Of a stretch of 64,000 bases of DNA, positions 12,053 through 21,441 are shown piece after piece. The translations under genes and the position numbers were made by a program. The first letter of the stretch is position 1; each line of letters starts with the position of its first letter. Under the pieces are notes generated by a model. The model was given only the letters and a program-made list of their open reading frames with translations. It did not search any database and had not been told where the DNA came from. The DNA comes from an uncultured Collinsella sp. (lineage in GTDB: Bacteria; Actinomycetota; Coriobacteriia; Coriobacteriales; Coriobacteriaceae): positions 1 through 64,000 of the forward strand of contig CAKUFT010000003.1 in the NCBI GenBank assembly GCA_934650095.1, given 5' to 3'.

Positions 12053-13228
12053 ATGCAACGAATTCTTATCGTCACGTCACGAAATATGGCTTGTCCAGGT
12101 GGAGAGCTTAGTCTTGTTAAAAACCGCGCAAGCGCCCTCGAATCCAAGTGGGGTGTGTCGAGCGATCTGTTGTCTCTTGTTAATAGTAGACTTAATGTAA
12201 AATCTGGCGAGGAGGCTTACGGAGAGGGAACTTACATCACGTGTGATTTTCTCAATCCGGTTGCTCTCCTGAATGGATATAACAAACTTATCAACGAGGC
12301 GCGATACAGGCTGTCTAGTGGCAGCTATTCCGCTGTTATTGTGTCTGGAGTCGGGTTGCTTCGCTTCGTTGACAGTTTTAAAAAGGCCGCTGGTTCGAAT
12401 ACTTTAGTCTGTGCTGATGTTCATGGCTTTTATGGTGACGGCGCCTTTTTAGCAAAAGATGAGTCGTTCATGATGGGATCGTTCCATAGGCTTGCCTCCC
12501 ATGAAGACAAGTATGAGCAGCTCCGTTTGTTAAGAAAGTTTGACAGGATATTTGTCGTTTCGGATGCTTATAAGAATTATCTGATGGACGAGGCGGGCTG
12601 TTCTGCTGAGCAGTTCTATGTTGTTCCGTGTGCAATTGATTTAAAATGGCACTTATCCGCTGATGACCGCGAAAGATATAGATTAGCTTACAGGGAAAAA
12701 TATGGCTTCCTGGATCAAGAAAGGGTTTTCCTTTATTCGGGAGGCGCATCTTCATGGCAATGTTTGAAAGAAACGGTTGCTCTCTACCGAGAAATTAAGA
12801 AGTCCTCTCCAGCTAGGCTGATTATTCTTACAGGCGATCGGGACGGCGTGAATAAGGAAATCGGTGAGGCGCCCGATGTTATAGTTGATTCCTATTTGCC
12901 TTCTGAGTTGCCAGGAGTTTTTTGCGCCGCGGATGTCTGTATGATGCTTAGGGCCAATCACCCCACCAATCTATATGCATATCCTAATAAGTTTCTTGAG
13001 TATGTTTCTGCGCATAAACCAGTTATTGCCACGCCCTATGTTCTAGATATCGCCAGCCAAATTGATAGTTACAACGTTGGCGTTATGTATATGGGTGATA
13101 CGTTTGACATGCTTGCGAGTTTGGATGCTATTTTTAATCGGCCGCAGCAGTATGAACAATTAATTGAGGCGGTTTCGTTTGAACGTACACTTGTTCCTTT
13201 CGTGGACGATCTGAAACGTTTCTGCTAG
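12053..13228 (+). CDS. Glycosyltransferase, GT-B fold (GT1/GT4-like)
   Basis: The 391-residue protein has a divergent N-terminal half (ILIVTSRNMACPGGELSLV) and a recognisable C-terminal donor-binding half. In the latter, FLYSGGASSWQCLKE, VIVDSYLPSELPGVF and PNKFLEYVSAHKPVIAT match the GT4 pattern, including the nucleotide-sugar-binding glutamate region. The ATG at 12053 is preceded by GAGG. It belongs to the A/T-rich glycosyltransferase run; the 110-bp gap before it shows no clear element. Donor and acceptor are unknown. Confidence 0.75.
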   Translation: MQRILIVTSRNMACPGGELSLVKNRASALESKWGVSSDLLSLVNSRLNVKSGEEAYGEGTYITCDFLNPVALLNGYNKLINEARYRLSSGSYSAVIVSGVGLLRFVDSFKKAAGSNTLVCADVHGFYGDGAFLAKDESFMMGSFHRLASHEDKYEQLRLLRKFDRIFVVSDAYKNYLMDEAGCSAEQFYVVPCAIDLKWHLSADDRERYRLAYREKYGFLDQERVFLYSGGASSWQCLKETVALYREIKKSSPARLIILTGDRDGVNKEIGEAPDVIVDSYLPSELPGVFCAADVCMMLRANHPTNLYAYPNKFLEYVSAHKPVIATPYVLDIASQIDSYNVGVMYMGDTFDMLASLDAIFNRPQQYEQLIEAVSFERTLVPFVDDLKRFC

Positions 13229-13252
13229 TCGATTTCTTAACGGAGAGTTGTT

Positions 13253-14059
13253 ATGTTATTAAGTGTATTTACCCCGTGCTATAACCGTGCATATACGCTC
13301 ACGCGTTTATTTGAAAGCATAAAGGCGCAAAATTTCTCTGATTTTGAGTGGATCATTGTCGATGACGGTAGCTCCGATAATACGAAGGAGCTCGTTGAAT
13401 CTTGGATTGCGGATGATGATCTACCTTTTGAAATTCGCTATTTTTATCAGGAAAATGCTGGTAAACATGTAGCTTGGAATAATGGGCTCAGCCATGCACG
13501 TGGCGAACTATTTTTGCCTGTTGATAGTGATGACTATTTTGTTGACGGTGCGTTTGAGTCCGTTCTAAAGATGTGGAAGGTTTCAAGAGACAATGAAAAG
13601 CTCATCGCTTTTTCCGGTGTTGGAGTCTTTCCGGGAAACAAAGAAACTGGCGGCTTTTTGCTAACTATGGACGAGCCCTATAAGGATTATTCCTCTATCA
13701 CCCGCCGCGCAGAAGGAATCGATGGTGACTTAGCAGAAATATTTTTCACTTCAAGGTTGCGAAAATACCCGTTTCCAGTTTTTGAAGGAGAACGGTTTGT
13801 AACCGAAGCTGTTATCTTTAATAGATTTAGTATGGATGGCTATCTTATCAGGGGATTTGCGTATCCAATTTATGTTTGCGAATATTTGAATGATGGCTAT
13901 ACCAAAAACGTTAATCATCATTTGATTAGCAACTGGAAAGGCTACAAACTCTATGTTCGAGAATTGATGGGCAGCAACGCACCGATATCCTCCAAATTTA
14001 TTCCCTTCTGTGGTTTTATTTACAGATTTCTTTTAAAAACTTTTCGTATTGTTAAGTAA
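13253..14059 (+). CDS. Glycosyltransferase family 2
   Basis: The 268-residue GT-A enzyme begins LLSVFTPCYNRAYTLTRLFES, with WIIVDDGSSDNT for nucleotide binding and LPVDSDDYF containing the metal-binding acidic cluster at ~90. GGAGAG upstream of the ATG supports the start. It follows the previous gene by 24 bp and precedes a GT4 gene by 32 bp, so all three are likely co-transcribed. No membrane segment is seen; it should act on the lipid-linked acceptor in the cytoplasm. Confidence 0.85.
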   Translation: MLLSVFTPCYNRAYTLTRLFESIKAQNFSDFEWIIVDDGSSDNTKELVESWIADDDLPFEIRYFYQENAGKHVAWNNGLSHARGELFLPVDSDDYFVDGAFESVLKMWKVSRDNEKLIAFSGVGVFPGNKETGGFLLTMDEPYKDYSSITRRAEGIDGDLAEIFFTSRLRKYPFPVFEGERFVTEAVIFNRFSMDGYLIRGFAYPIYVCEYLNDGYTKNVNHHLISNWKGYKLYVRELMGSNAPISSKFIPFCGFIYRFLLKTFRIVK

Positions 14060-14091
14060 AGCAAGCTAAATAGTTGGCTTGTTAGGAAACG

Positions 14092-15234
14092 ATGATAGCT
14101 ATGCGCATAGCGTTATTTTCAGCTTATTTTCCGCCGCATATTGGCGGTGTTGAACAATATACATTGAATCTTGCAACCTCTCTTTACAATAAGGGACATG
14201 AGGTTGTGGTCATTACGTCCAATTCTGGCGATGGATCAAAACCTCATGTACCTTTCGAGGTCATCGAAATCCCCACTATTTCCGTAATGGGGGACCGATT
14301 TCCCGTTATCAGGACCGATCGTAGATTCAGTAAGTTGGTTAACAGACTGCGAACAGTTGCTTTTGATGCTTATGTAATTAATACACGTTATTATCCCATT
14401 TGTTTGCTCGGCTGTCATCTTGCCTCAGTTCAAGGAAAAAAGCCTGTCATTATCGATCACAGCTCTGGCTATTTGACTGATGAAAAAAGTATTTACGGGT
14501 TTACGCTTCGTCTTTATGAAAGAATTATTAATCGAGCGGTCATGTTTTATAAACCTGACTGTTACGCTGTTTCTTCCAGAAGCGGACTGTGGATTAAGTC
14601 GCTTGGATTTCATTACTGTGGCGTAATCCCAAATGCTATTGATGTTGACGAATATTTAATGAAATGCTCCGATAGGAATTGGAACGAGGTCGTCAATCAG
14701 TGCAGTGGCCTCAAGGTAGTTTTTATTGGACGACTTGTTAGGGAAAAGGGGGTTCAGACTGCTATCGGAGCCGTCCGCTTGCTGCGCGCACAAGGAAATA
14801 AGGTCGATTTGCTCATTGCTGGCAGTGGGCCACTGGCCAATTCTATCGCTCAAATTAAAGATGAGTATATCCACTATGTTGGGGCGTTATCGAGAGAAGA
14901 TGCTTGCTCACTGCTGTCCGTTTCTGATATTTTCTGTTATCCATCTGAATATCCGGAAGGTTTGCCGTCGGTTTTACTTGAGGCCGCATCGCATAAGCTT
15001 GCTATTGTTTCTTCGAACTGTGCAGGTGCTAGCGACGTGATTCATAATACTGATTCTGGCTTCATTGTGAATGATCCAAGCCCTTCAAGTATTTCGCATG
15101 CAATTCAGCAATATTGCGACAATCCGTCCCTAATGAAATCGGCTGGGGTGAATGCCTTTAATCGCGTAAAGACTTCATTTTCCTGGGATGTAAGCGCCCA
15201 ACTGCTGCTTGATGCAATTTCAGTTGATTACTGA
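14092..15234 (+). CDS. Glycosyltransferase family 4
   Basis: The 380-residue GT-B retaining glycosyltransferase has the N-terminal Gly-rich loop YFPPHIGGVEQYT, the linker motif VFIGRLVREKGVQTAI, and the donor-binding EGLPSVLLEAASHK motif near residue 300. The ATG at 14092 has AGGA five bases upstream; an internal ATG at 14101 is possible but farther from that site. It closes the first A/T-rich run, since about 290 non-coding bases follow. The sugar specificity cannot be predicted. Confidence 0.87.
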   Translation: MIAMRIALFSAYFPPHIGGVEQYTLNLATSLYNKGHEVVVITSNSGDGSKPHVPFEVIEIPTISVMGDRFPVIRTDRRFSKLVNRLRTVAFDAYVINTRYYPICLLGCHLASVQGKKPVIIDHSSGYLTDEKSIYGFTLRLYERIINRAVMFYKPDCYAVSSRSGLWIKSLGFHYCGVIPNAIDVDEYLMKCSDRNWNEVVNQCSGLKVVFIGRLVREKGVQTAIGAVRLLRAQGNKVDLLIAGSGPLANSIAQIKDEYIHYVGALSREDACSLLSVSDIFCYPSEYPEGLPSVLLEAASHKLAIVSSNCAGASDVIHNTDSGFIVNDPSPSSISHAIQQYCDNPSLMKSAGVNAFNRVKTSFSWDVSAQLLLDAISVDY

Positions 15235-15526
15235 ATCTCTTCGATGCATGATTGAGTGCTAGTTGACTGCTATTAACAGTTTTCTGTTATTGCCAGTATT
15301 TGATCAGCGACCATCTGAGCAAGCATGTTGAGTTGCGAAAAGAAGGTATCTAAGTTTCAAGTGCATTATTCATCGTGAATTAGATAAAGCGCTGCTCGCG
15401 TTAGTATTCGGTTTGAACTCCCACATCGAATTCTTGTTTGATGATTTGCGAAGTCCTTTATCTTTAGGTCGGATGTAAATTCGCAGATTGTATTTCGATG
15501 CTGACTTGGTACGCTAGAATCATTAT
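15235..15526. promoter_or_regulatory. Intergenic region with a candidate promoter directly at the next start
   Basis: About 290 A/T-rich bases without a gene. TAGAAT at 15515-15520 is a good -10 box, with a weak TTTCGA about 16 bases upstream. A transcript from it would start at about 15527, the GTG of the next gene, which lacks a Shine-Dalgarno site. No terminator hairpin was identified. Confidence 0.35.
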
Positions 15527-16249
15527 GTGAAACTTAGATATCGAGAATGGATTTGCGTGGCTTATTGTCCAAGAACTCTTGTTGCCATTCCAGCATATAA
15601 TGAGGAAGAGTGCATAGAAAACACCATAATCGAGCTTAGGCAAGTCGCGCCTAAGTTCGATTTTGTAGTTATTAATGACGGGTCTCATGACCGTACGCTT
15701 TCTATTTGCGAGAATATCGGCTGCAATATTATTGACATGCCCATTAATTGTGGTCTTACGGTTGGATTCCAGACTGCGGCTCGATATGCTGTCGACCATG
15801 GATATGACTATATGATTCAATTCGATGCCGACGGGCAGCATCGCCCGGAGTATTTGGCTGCTCTTGTTGAGAAAGCGGTAAATACTGGTTCCGACATCGT
15901 TATCGGTTCCAGGTTTCTGACTGTCCGCAAAGATAAATCGATGCGCATGGTTGGTTCACGCATGATTACCGTATTGATTAAGATGCTGACCGGTCGTCGT
16001 ATCAGCGATCCCACTTCAGGTTTCAGGCTGTTTGGTCGTTCCGTGCTCGAACGATACTATTACGACAATACTCTCAATCCAGAGCCTGAATCGATTGCTT
16101 TATTTTTAAAGCAAGGCTATTCAGTATCCGAAGTCCAAGTATCAATGCGCGAACGTCAGGGTGGCGAGAGCTATTTAAACCCGATCAAGTCAATGCAGTA
16201 TATGCTTAGGGTTTTCGCTACGCTGCTGATAGTTCAATGGTTTAGGTGA
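15527..16249 (+). CDS. Glycosyltransferase family 2, polyprenol-phosphate sugar transferase-like
   Basis: The 240-residue protein resembles DPM1-type GT2 enzymes: LVAIPAYNEEECIENT, FVVINDGSHDRT, the MIQFDADGQHRPEY acidic motif, and DIVIGSRFL with SDPTSGFRLF. Such enzymes put a sugar on polyprenyl phosphate or on a lipid-linked acceptor. The C-terminus lacks the paired membrane helices of GtrB, but the next gene supplies a small membrane protein and overlaps it by 4 bp. The GTG start at 15527 has no clear ribosome binding site; another GTG at 15557 is possible. Confidence 0.83.
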   Translation: MKLRYREWICVAYCPRTLVAIPAYNEEECIENTIIELRQVAPKFDFVVINDGSHDRTLSICENIGCNIIDMPINCGLTVGFQTAARYAVDHGYDYMIQFDADGQHRPEYLAALVEKAVNTGSDIVIGSRFLTVRKDKSMRMVGSRMITVLIKMLTGRRISDPTSGFRLFGRSVLERYYYDNTLNPEPESIALFLKQGYSVSEVQVSMRERQGGESYLNPIKSMQYMLRVFATLLIVQWFR

Positions 16250-16611
16250 TTATTATGTCATTTACACTGCGCATTTTACTTATTGTATTTGCCGTCGTTG
16301 TTTTCTATTTCGTTATTCGGAAGCTGAAAAAGGCGCAAATGCAGGTTTTAGACTCCTTATTTTGGCTTTTGTTCAGCACAAGCTTTGTTTTGCTCGGCAT
16401 TTTTCCTGAGATTGCCGTTCGCATTGCTGGCCTTTTGGGGTTTATGTCTGCCTCTAACTTTGTTTTCCTATATGTGATAGCCGTTCTGGTGGTTCGCGAT
16501 TTCACTATTTCTTTGAGACTTGCCAAGCAGGAAGAGAGATTGAATTCCATGGTGCAGGCTGCTGCTTTAAATTGGAACAGTAACGACTTTAAGTCATCCA
16601 ATGACGATTAA
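16246..16611 (+). CDS. DUF2304 small membrane protein
   Basis: The 121-residue protein has three hydrophobic segments (about 5-23, 38-65 and 70-85), a basic RKLKKAQ after the first, and a polar C-terminal tail. Size, topology and position right after a DPM1-like GT2 match the DUF2304 family, which is often coupled to such transferases and presumed to anchor or assist them. The GTG at 16246 overlaps the preceding TGA; an ATG at 16255 is an alternative. No biochemical role is known. Confidence 0.72.
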   Translation: MIIMSFTLRILLIVFAVVVFYFVIRKLKKAQMQVLDSLFWLLFSTSFVLLGIFPEIAVRIAGLLGFMSASNFVFLYVIAVLVVRDFTISLRLAKQEERLNSMVQAAALNWNSNDFKSSNDD

Positions 16612-16796
16612 TTGCGATATTTAATTGCTTGAACAGTTTTACTACAGCGTAGACCGTGTTGCGCACGATTCAGCCTGCCTCGCCGGGTTGTGGATCATCT
16701 GAGTTATGAAGTATGGATAGGCTGCGCAGCGGGGTGTGGGGGACCTATTTAAGAGCGGTACCGAAAGGGTCTAGGACTTGGTAACTGTGTTTTCAT

Positions 16797-16860
16797 TTGA
16801 CATTTTGCGTGTGTTTCAAATAGTATATTGGGGTTGTCTCGCTTTGTCTTGAACTATAAT
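16797..16860 (+). promoter_or_regulatory. Two candidate sigma-70-type promoters upstream of the large membrane protein
   Basis: TTGACA (16797-16802) is followed after 18 bases by TAGTAT (16821-16826). A perfect TATAAT (16855-16860) lies 15 bases after TTGTCT (16834-16839). Both would transcribe the gene at 16939. The rest of the 16612-16938 gap shows neither an open frame nor a strong hairpin. Confidence 0.55.
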
Positions 16861-16938
16861 GGCAATGTGAAATAATTAAATGCTTTAGCGCAACTAAACG
16901 GCGCTTTTATGTTCAAAAACTTGAAAGGTTAACTGTCA

Positions 16939-18942
16939 ATGTGGTTTGAATATGCGGCGTGCTTCAGCATCTGCCTTGTTTTTTTGTATTTGCCGGGTAT
17001 CGTTGCGCTTCTGCCCCTCAGGCTAAATCTGATTACTCTTATGGCGGTTTCTCCTCTTTTGGGTGCTGTTTGCTACGGCGTGCTTCCTATTGCGTATGGG
17101 CTGTATGACATCCCCTGTACGACCGTTTCGCTTCTTGGACCCGCGATGTGCGCGGCAATTTTACTCTGTTTTGTCAGTTTAATAGCGACTAGGCATCGGC
17201 CCGATAAAAGGCAAGATATTGAAATAGGGGATGTCGCTATTGTTTTTTCCACGCTTGCGGTAAGCGTTCTTTTGGTTGTCGTCTTTTTTACCAAGAATCT
17301 CGATACTGCGGGTTCGATTTTCCAAGCTTTTGACAATGGGCACCATCTAAATAAAATTGCAACATTTATTTCTACTGGCAATTATTCGTCAATTGGCTTC
17401 ACTGAATATGCCACTTCTCTTGGGTCTGTACCCTCTCCCTATTTGGGGACAGAGGGGTTCTATCCTTCGGCTTGGCATGGCCTTGTCGCTATGTGCTGTT
17501 CTGCCGTTGGAGTAAATGTCGCTATCGGCGTTAATGCCGTCAACACCGCTCTAATTGCCGTTGTGTTCCCGCTGGGGATGTCATATCTCATCTTTTGCAT
17601 TTTCAGATCTCGTCGTTTGACGCTCGTGGCATCAGCGCTCGTTTTGGCAGTCAATTCTTCTGTGTGGGATTTCGTTTCATTTGGACCGTTGTATCCAATG
17701 CTGTATGCCTATGCGCTCGTCCCCTCTTGCATGGGCCTATTTGTCGTATGCTTTGATTATGATGACAGTTTCAGACTCATGGGCAAAATTGGCGCCATTA
17801 TTTTAGCAGGGATTGCAATTGGGCTTGCACAGCCTTCAGGCATTTTTTTCATGGTGATCGCTCTTGCTCCCTATCTGGTAAGTCGAATCTACTTTATAGC
17901 GAAGGATAAAGTTGACGATCGCGTTGCCCTCTTTATTGCCAGCGGGGTTGCTGTTGTTGTTTTTTTGCTTTGGTTTGTCTGCTTCAGTTTGCCTTCGTTT
18001 CAGTCTACGGTTTCGTTTAACTGGCCAAAAACCGAGTCAGTATTTCAGGCGGCTATAGATTTAGTTTTCCTGTCGACCACGAATCACACAATCCAACTTG
18101 GCGTGGCATTGCTTGTTGCGGTTGGTCTAAATGAACTTTGGAATTCCAAGGTATACAGGTGGCTGGTATTTTCCTATGGCCTGGCGTGCTTTGGGTATTT
18201 TCTATCGGTCTCTACTGAGGGTTTCCTAAAACACCTGTTTGGTGGTTTTTGGTACACAGATCCGCATAGACTAGGTGCAAATCTAGCCATTTTGGCAACT
18301 GTTGTAGCTTGTTTTGGTATCAAATGTATATATGTAAAGATTGTCCCGTTGATTGTTAAACATTGGTCGCGCGGGGTCGTCAAGCGTTACGCATTAACTA
18401 TTCTGTGCCTGTATGTTGCCTTAATTTATCTTCCTAGCTTCGAGTTAAAAGGATTGTTTACCTGTAATACGAGTTTTGGTAACTATGCAAATATCGTAAG
18501 TAAAGAAAATCGCATCGACGATTCCCATGTTCTTACGGATGAAGAACTTGCATTTTCCCGTAAGGCACTGTCTAAAATTTCTGCTTCCGCTGCTGTGGTT
18601 AATGAGCCAAATGACGGTAGTGCATTCTTGTCTTCACTTACAGGAATGAATGTGTATTATCGCAGGTTTAGCCTTCCTTCTTTAGAGGCTGAAACTAAAG
18701 AGAGCCAACTCATTAGGAACCATCTTTCCGAAATCAGCTGCAACCGTGATGTTCGCAGCGCGTGCGATAAACTTAACCTTAAGTACGTTCTGATTCTGGA
18801 TTTAGAGGAGCAAGATAACCCGCATCATTTCTGGTCGTATTTTCCTGATCAATGGAAAGGCATAGAGACCATTAATGATGACACGTCCGGATTTAAGGTC
18901 GTGTTGTCTGAGGGCAATATGCGATTATATGAGATAGAGTAG
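16939..18942 (+). CDS. Large polytopic membrane protein (DUF6541-like), possible polymerase or GT-C-type transferase
   Basis: The 667-residue protein has about a dozen or more hydrophobic helices over residues 1-~500, then a soluble, probably external domain of ~165 residues. Early external-loop motifs such as DNGHHLNKIATF and YPSAWHGLVAM recall actinobacterial DUF6541 and GT-C-like proteins that use polyprenyl-linked donors outside the membrane. No separate Wzy polymerase was recognised nearby, so this is a candidate for that role; that is inference. It probably starts its own transcription unit (promoters upstream) and is followed by two GT2 genes. Confidence 0.65.
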   Translation: MWFEYAACFSICLVFLYLPGIVALLPLRLNLITLMAVSPLLGAVCYGVLPIAYGLYDIPCTTVSLLGPAMCAAILLCFVSLIATRHRPDKRQDIEIGDVAIVFSTLAVSVLLVVVFFTKNLDTAGSIFQAFDNGHHLNKIATFISTGNYSSIGFTEYATSLGSVPSPYLGTEGFYPSAWHGLVAMCCSAVGVNVAIGVNAVNTALIAVVFPLGMSYLIFCIFRSRRLTLVASALVLAVNSSVWDFVSFGPLYPMLYAYALVPSCMGLFVVCFDYDDSFRLMGKIGAIILAGIAIGLAQPSGIFFMVIALAPYLVSRIYFIAKDKVDDRVALFIASGVAVVVFLLWFVCFSLPSFQSTVSFNWPKTESVFQAAIDLVFLSTTNHTIQLGVALLVAVGLNELWNSKVYRWLVFSYGLACFGYFLSVSTEGFLKHLFGGFWYTDPHRLGANLAILATVVACFGIKCIYVKIVPLIVKHWSRGVVKRYALTILCLYVALIYLPSFELKGLFTCNTSFGNYANIVSKENRIDDSHVLTDEELAFSRKALSKISASAAVVNEPNDGSAFLSSLTGMNVYYRRFSLPSLEAETKESQLIRNHLSEISCNRDVRSACDKLNLKYVLILDLEEQDNPHHFWSYFPDQWKGIETINDDTSGFKVVLSEGNMRLYEIE

Positions 18943-19025
18943 ATTCTCAGAATTTTGCGTATACTTGCCAGTAGTTTTTAACTAACCTCTCGCTGCCGTT
19001 GTTTCTCAATTATGAAAGGCCAGTT

Positions 19026-20141
19026 TTGAGTTCCATTGCTCCCATAATTTCGGTGTTGGTTCCCATTTGCAACGTCGAGAAATATCTAGATGAGTGCCTC
19101 AGCTCTCTTCAGAATCAGACTCTCAAAGATATCGAAATTATTTGCATTAATGACGGCTCTACGGATTCTTCGTTGGACATCATTAATAAATACGCTTCCG
19201 AAGACCCTCGTTTTGTTGTTATCGATAAGGCAAATTCCGGCTACGGCGACTCGATGAATCGCGGTTTGGAGTCTGCGAGGGGCAAGTACATTTCTATTCT
19301 CGAGTCCGATGATTTCCTGGATGCCGATGCCCTTGAGTTTATGGTTCAGCAAGCTGAGGACAACGCACTCGATCTGTTTAAATGCAATTTCTGGCTCTAT
19401 TGGTCGTCATGCGACAGCTCGAGGCTCAATCGCCATGACGCCTATTTTCCCGCAATGAGCCAGGAGTTGATTGGTATGGGCGTCCATAAGCCCATCGATG
19501 CACCCGATGCCTTTTGGGCCAAGCCGTCGATCTGGTCCGCTCTGTATCGTAAAGACTTTTTGACCTCCAATAATATTTTGTTTCTTCCCACTCCGGGTGC
19601 ATCATTCCAAGACACGAGTTTTACCTTTAAGGTCCTTGCCTGTGCGCAGCGCGCTATGTATTCGGGAAAGGCGTTCCTGCATTATCGCCAAGATAACGAG
19701 CACTCTTCGGTGAACAATCCCGGTAAAGTTTTTTGTGTTTGTGACGAGCACCACGAGATGTCGCGCTTCCTTAATGAGGACCGTCCCGACCTCAAGACGG
19801 CGCTGGATCCCATTCGCGCGAAAGTGAAGTTCTACAACTACGATTGGAACCTTAACAGGCTGGCCCCCGAACTCCGTCGCGATTTTATTGCCGTCTTTTC
19901 GGATGAAATGGCCGAAGAGCTTCGGGCTGGCAATGTTGTTTGCGCTGAGCCCCCCTTCGATCGTTATGGTTTTAATCCTGGCGAGTTCGATCGCGTTAAG
20001 GATTTTGCCGAGAACGCCGATCTTCTCACGGTTCAATATTCACTTACAGGTTCCGGAAAGTTCAATACGATTCGCGAATATTTTGCAGCTGGCGGCCTGT
20101 CTATGGTGGTTCGCATGATGAAGAGAAAGCTTCACCGTTAA
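19026..20141 (+). CDS. Glycosyltransferase family 2
   Basis: The GT-A enzyme of about 371 residues has SVLVPICNVEKYLDECLSSL, IEIICINDGSTDSSLDI and SILESDDFLDADALEFM, the nucleotide and metal-binding motifs of the family. I chose the TTG at 19026 because GAAAGG stands six bases upstream; an in-frame TTG at 18999 lacks support. The C-terminal ~170 residues are variable, as usual for acceptor-side regions. It is followed after 1 bp by another GT2 gene. Codons are less A/T-rich than in the 11-16 kb group. Confidence 0.85.
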   Translation: MSSIAPIISVLVPICNVEKYLDECLSSLQNQTLKDIEIICINDGSTDSSLDIINKYASEDPRFVVIDKANSGYGDSMNRGLESARGKYISILESDDFLDADALEFMVQQAEDNALDLFKCNFWLYWSSCDSSRLNRHDAYFPAMSQELIGMGVHKPIDAPDAFWAKPSIWSALYRKDFLTSNNILFLPTPGASFQDTSFTFKVLACAQRAMYSGKAFLHYRQDNEHSSVNNPGKVFCVCDEHHEMSRFLNEDRPDLKTALDPIRAKVKFYNYDWNLNRLAPELRRDFIAVFSDEMAEELRAGNVVCAEPPFDRYGFNPGEFDRVKDFAENADLLTVQYSLTGSGKFNTIREYFAAGGLSMVVRMMKRKLHR

Positions 20142-20142
20142 T

Positions 20143-21321
20143 ATGTCTGATTCATATTGTCCGCTGCTGTCAATCGTTGTCCCTGTTTATAACGTCGGTG
20201 GCTACTTGCTGGATACTCTTGATTCGATTGCGGCTCAGTCGTACAGCAATATCGAGATTATCTGCGTTGATGATGGATCCACAGATGGGTCGGGCGAGCT
20301 GCTCGACCTGTATGCCGCTCGTGATTCCCGATTTGCTGTCTATCACGAAGCTAACCGGGGGGTTTCCGCTGCCAGAAACTTTGGTATCGATAAGGCTCGT
20401 GGCGAGATTATCCTCTTTGTCGATGCCGACGACTTGCTTAAACCTAATGCCTGTGATGTCATTTGTCAGGTCTTCGACGATGATGGCCAGTTGGACATCT
20501 TAAAGTTCTCCGCCGATCCCTTTCCGATTGAGCTTTCCGATCCATGGCTTACGTCGACGTTGTCATTAGATGATGAAGAGTATTCTGGCTACAGCGATAA
20601 GCTCGTCTTTTATGCTAAGACTAGGCCGTTCCCCTGGAATGGAGCTTATCGTCTTTCCTTTTTGCGCGAACATGATCTCTATTTTCCTGTCGGATTGACT
20701 CTTGGCGAGGACCAGGTGTTTTCGTTCGCTACGCTTGGAAGGTCTTCTCGCACAAAGCTTCTTTCTGATTCGCTTTACGAATACCGCTTATCTCGTAAGG
20801 ATTCTGCGATGTGCGTGATGGCGCAGGATGAGAAACTACGTCTGCAGAAGCATTTGCAAGTGGTTGATCGAATTATGGTGGATTGGGCCAAGCAGGGGAG
20901 ATTCGAAGGAGAGTCCGGCCGTTCCATGCTGCTCTTTGTTGCAGACTTCCTCATTTTTGATGTTCTTAATCTGGAAGATCAGGAAGGACGCAAAGAACTT
21001 CTAAGCGAGCTGCAGCGCATTTTGTCCAAGCATTTGACGATTGATGAAATTGCCCAAATGTTGTCGGACGATAGAATCTTGAAGTTTTACCTGCAGCTTC
21101 TTGATCATGATGGCCCGTCCTCGTTTGGCGCATCAAGCGTTTATTCGTTTGTTGCCGAGTTAAAGGGTTATAAGGCGGCGGCGTTTATGTTTATCGATCG
21201 TGCTAAATCTTCGCTACTCGCTGCCTGCGGCGTCTCGACTACGAAGGATGTGCGGGACGATTTATTTGAAGATGCGCCAACCATTTCCGAGGCGATTGAG
21301 GCGCTTGAAACTCGCTCATAA
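20143..21321 (+). CDS. Glycosyltransferase family 2
   Basis: The 392-residue GT2 enzyme shows SIVVPVYNVGGYLLDTLDSI, IEIICVDDGSTDGSGELL and ILFVDADDLLKPNA near residues 10, 35 and 90. It is separated by a single base from the preceding GT2, with which it shares the N-terminal pattern. The C-terminal half (LTLGEDQVFSFATLGRSS and an alpha-helical tail) differs, suggesting different acceptors. A hairpin at 21366-21395 ends the unit and also ends the convergent acyltransferase operon. Confidence 0.86.
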   Translation: MSDSYCPLLSIVVPVYNVGGYLLDTLDSIAAQSYSNIEIICVDDGSTDGSGELLDLYAARDSRFAVYHEANRGVSAARNFGIDKARGEIILFVDADDLLKPNACDVICQVFDDDGQLDILKFSADPFPIELSDPWLTSTLSLDDEEYSGYSDKLVFYAKTRPFPWNGAYRLSFLREHDLYFPVGLTLGEDQVFSFATLGRSSRTKLLSDSLYEYRLSRKDSAMCVMAQDEKLRLQKHLQVVDRIMVDWAKQGRFEGESGRSMLLFVADFLIFDVLNLEDQEGRKELLSELQRILSKHLTIDEIAQMLSDDRILKFYLQLLDHDGPSSFGASSVYSFVAELKGYKAAAFMFIDRAKSSLLAACGVSTTKDVRDDLFEDAPTISEAIEALETRS

Positions 21322-21365
21322 TATGTTTACAGCTGAGGTGCTGTTCGTTTAGAGTTTAAAAAGAG

Positions 21366-21395
21366 AGGCGGCTAGGATATTGATCTTAGCCGCCT
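21366..21395. terminator. Convergent terminator between GT2 and acyltransferase genes
   Basis: AGGCGGCTAGGAT and ATCTTAGCCGCCT form a 13-bp stem (one G-T pair) with a 4-base loop. On the minus strand the stem is followed by TCTCTTTTT, a good terminator for the acyltransferase operon. On the plus strand the tail is weaker (ATTAT). Confidence 0.75.
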
Positions 21396-21441
21396 ATTAT
21401 CATGCAAATTGATATGAAATTCCGTTCGCAGTTGAATTAAT

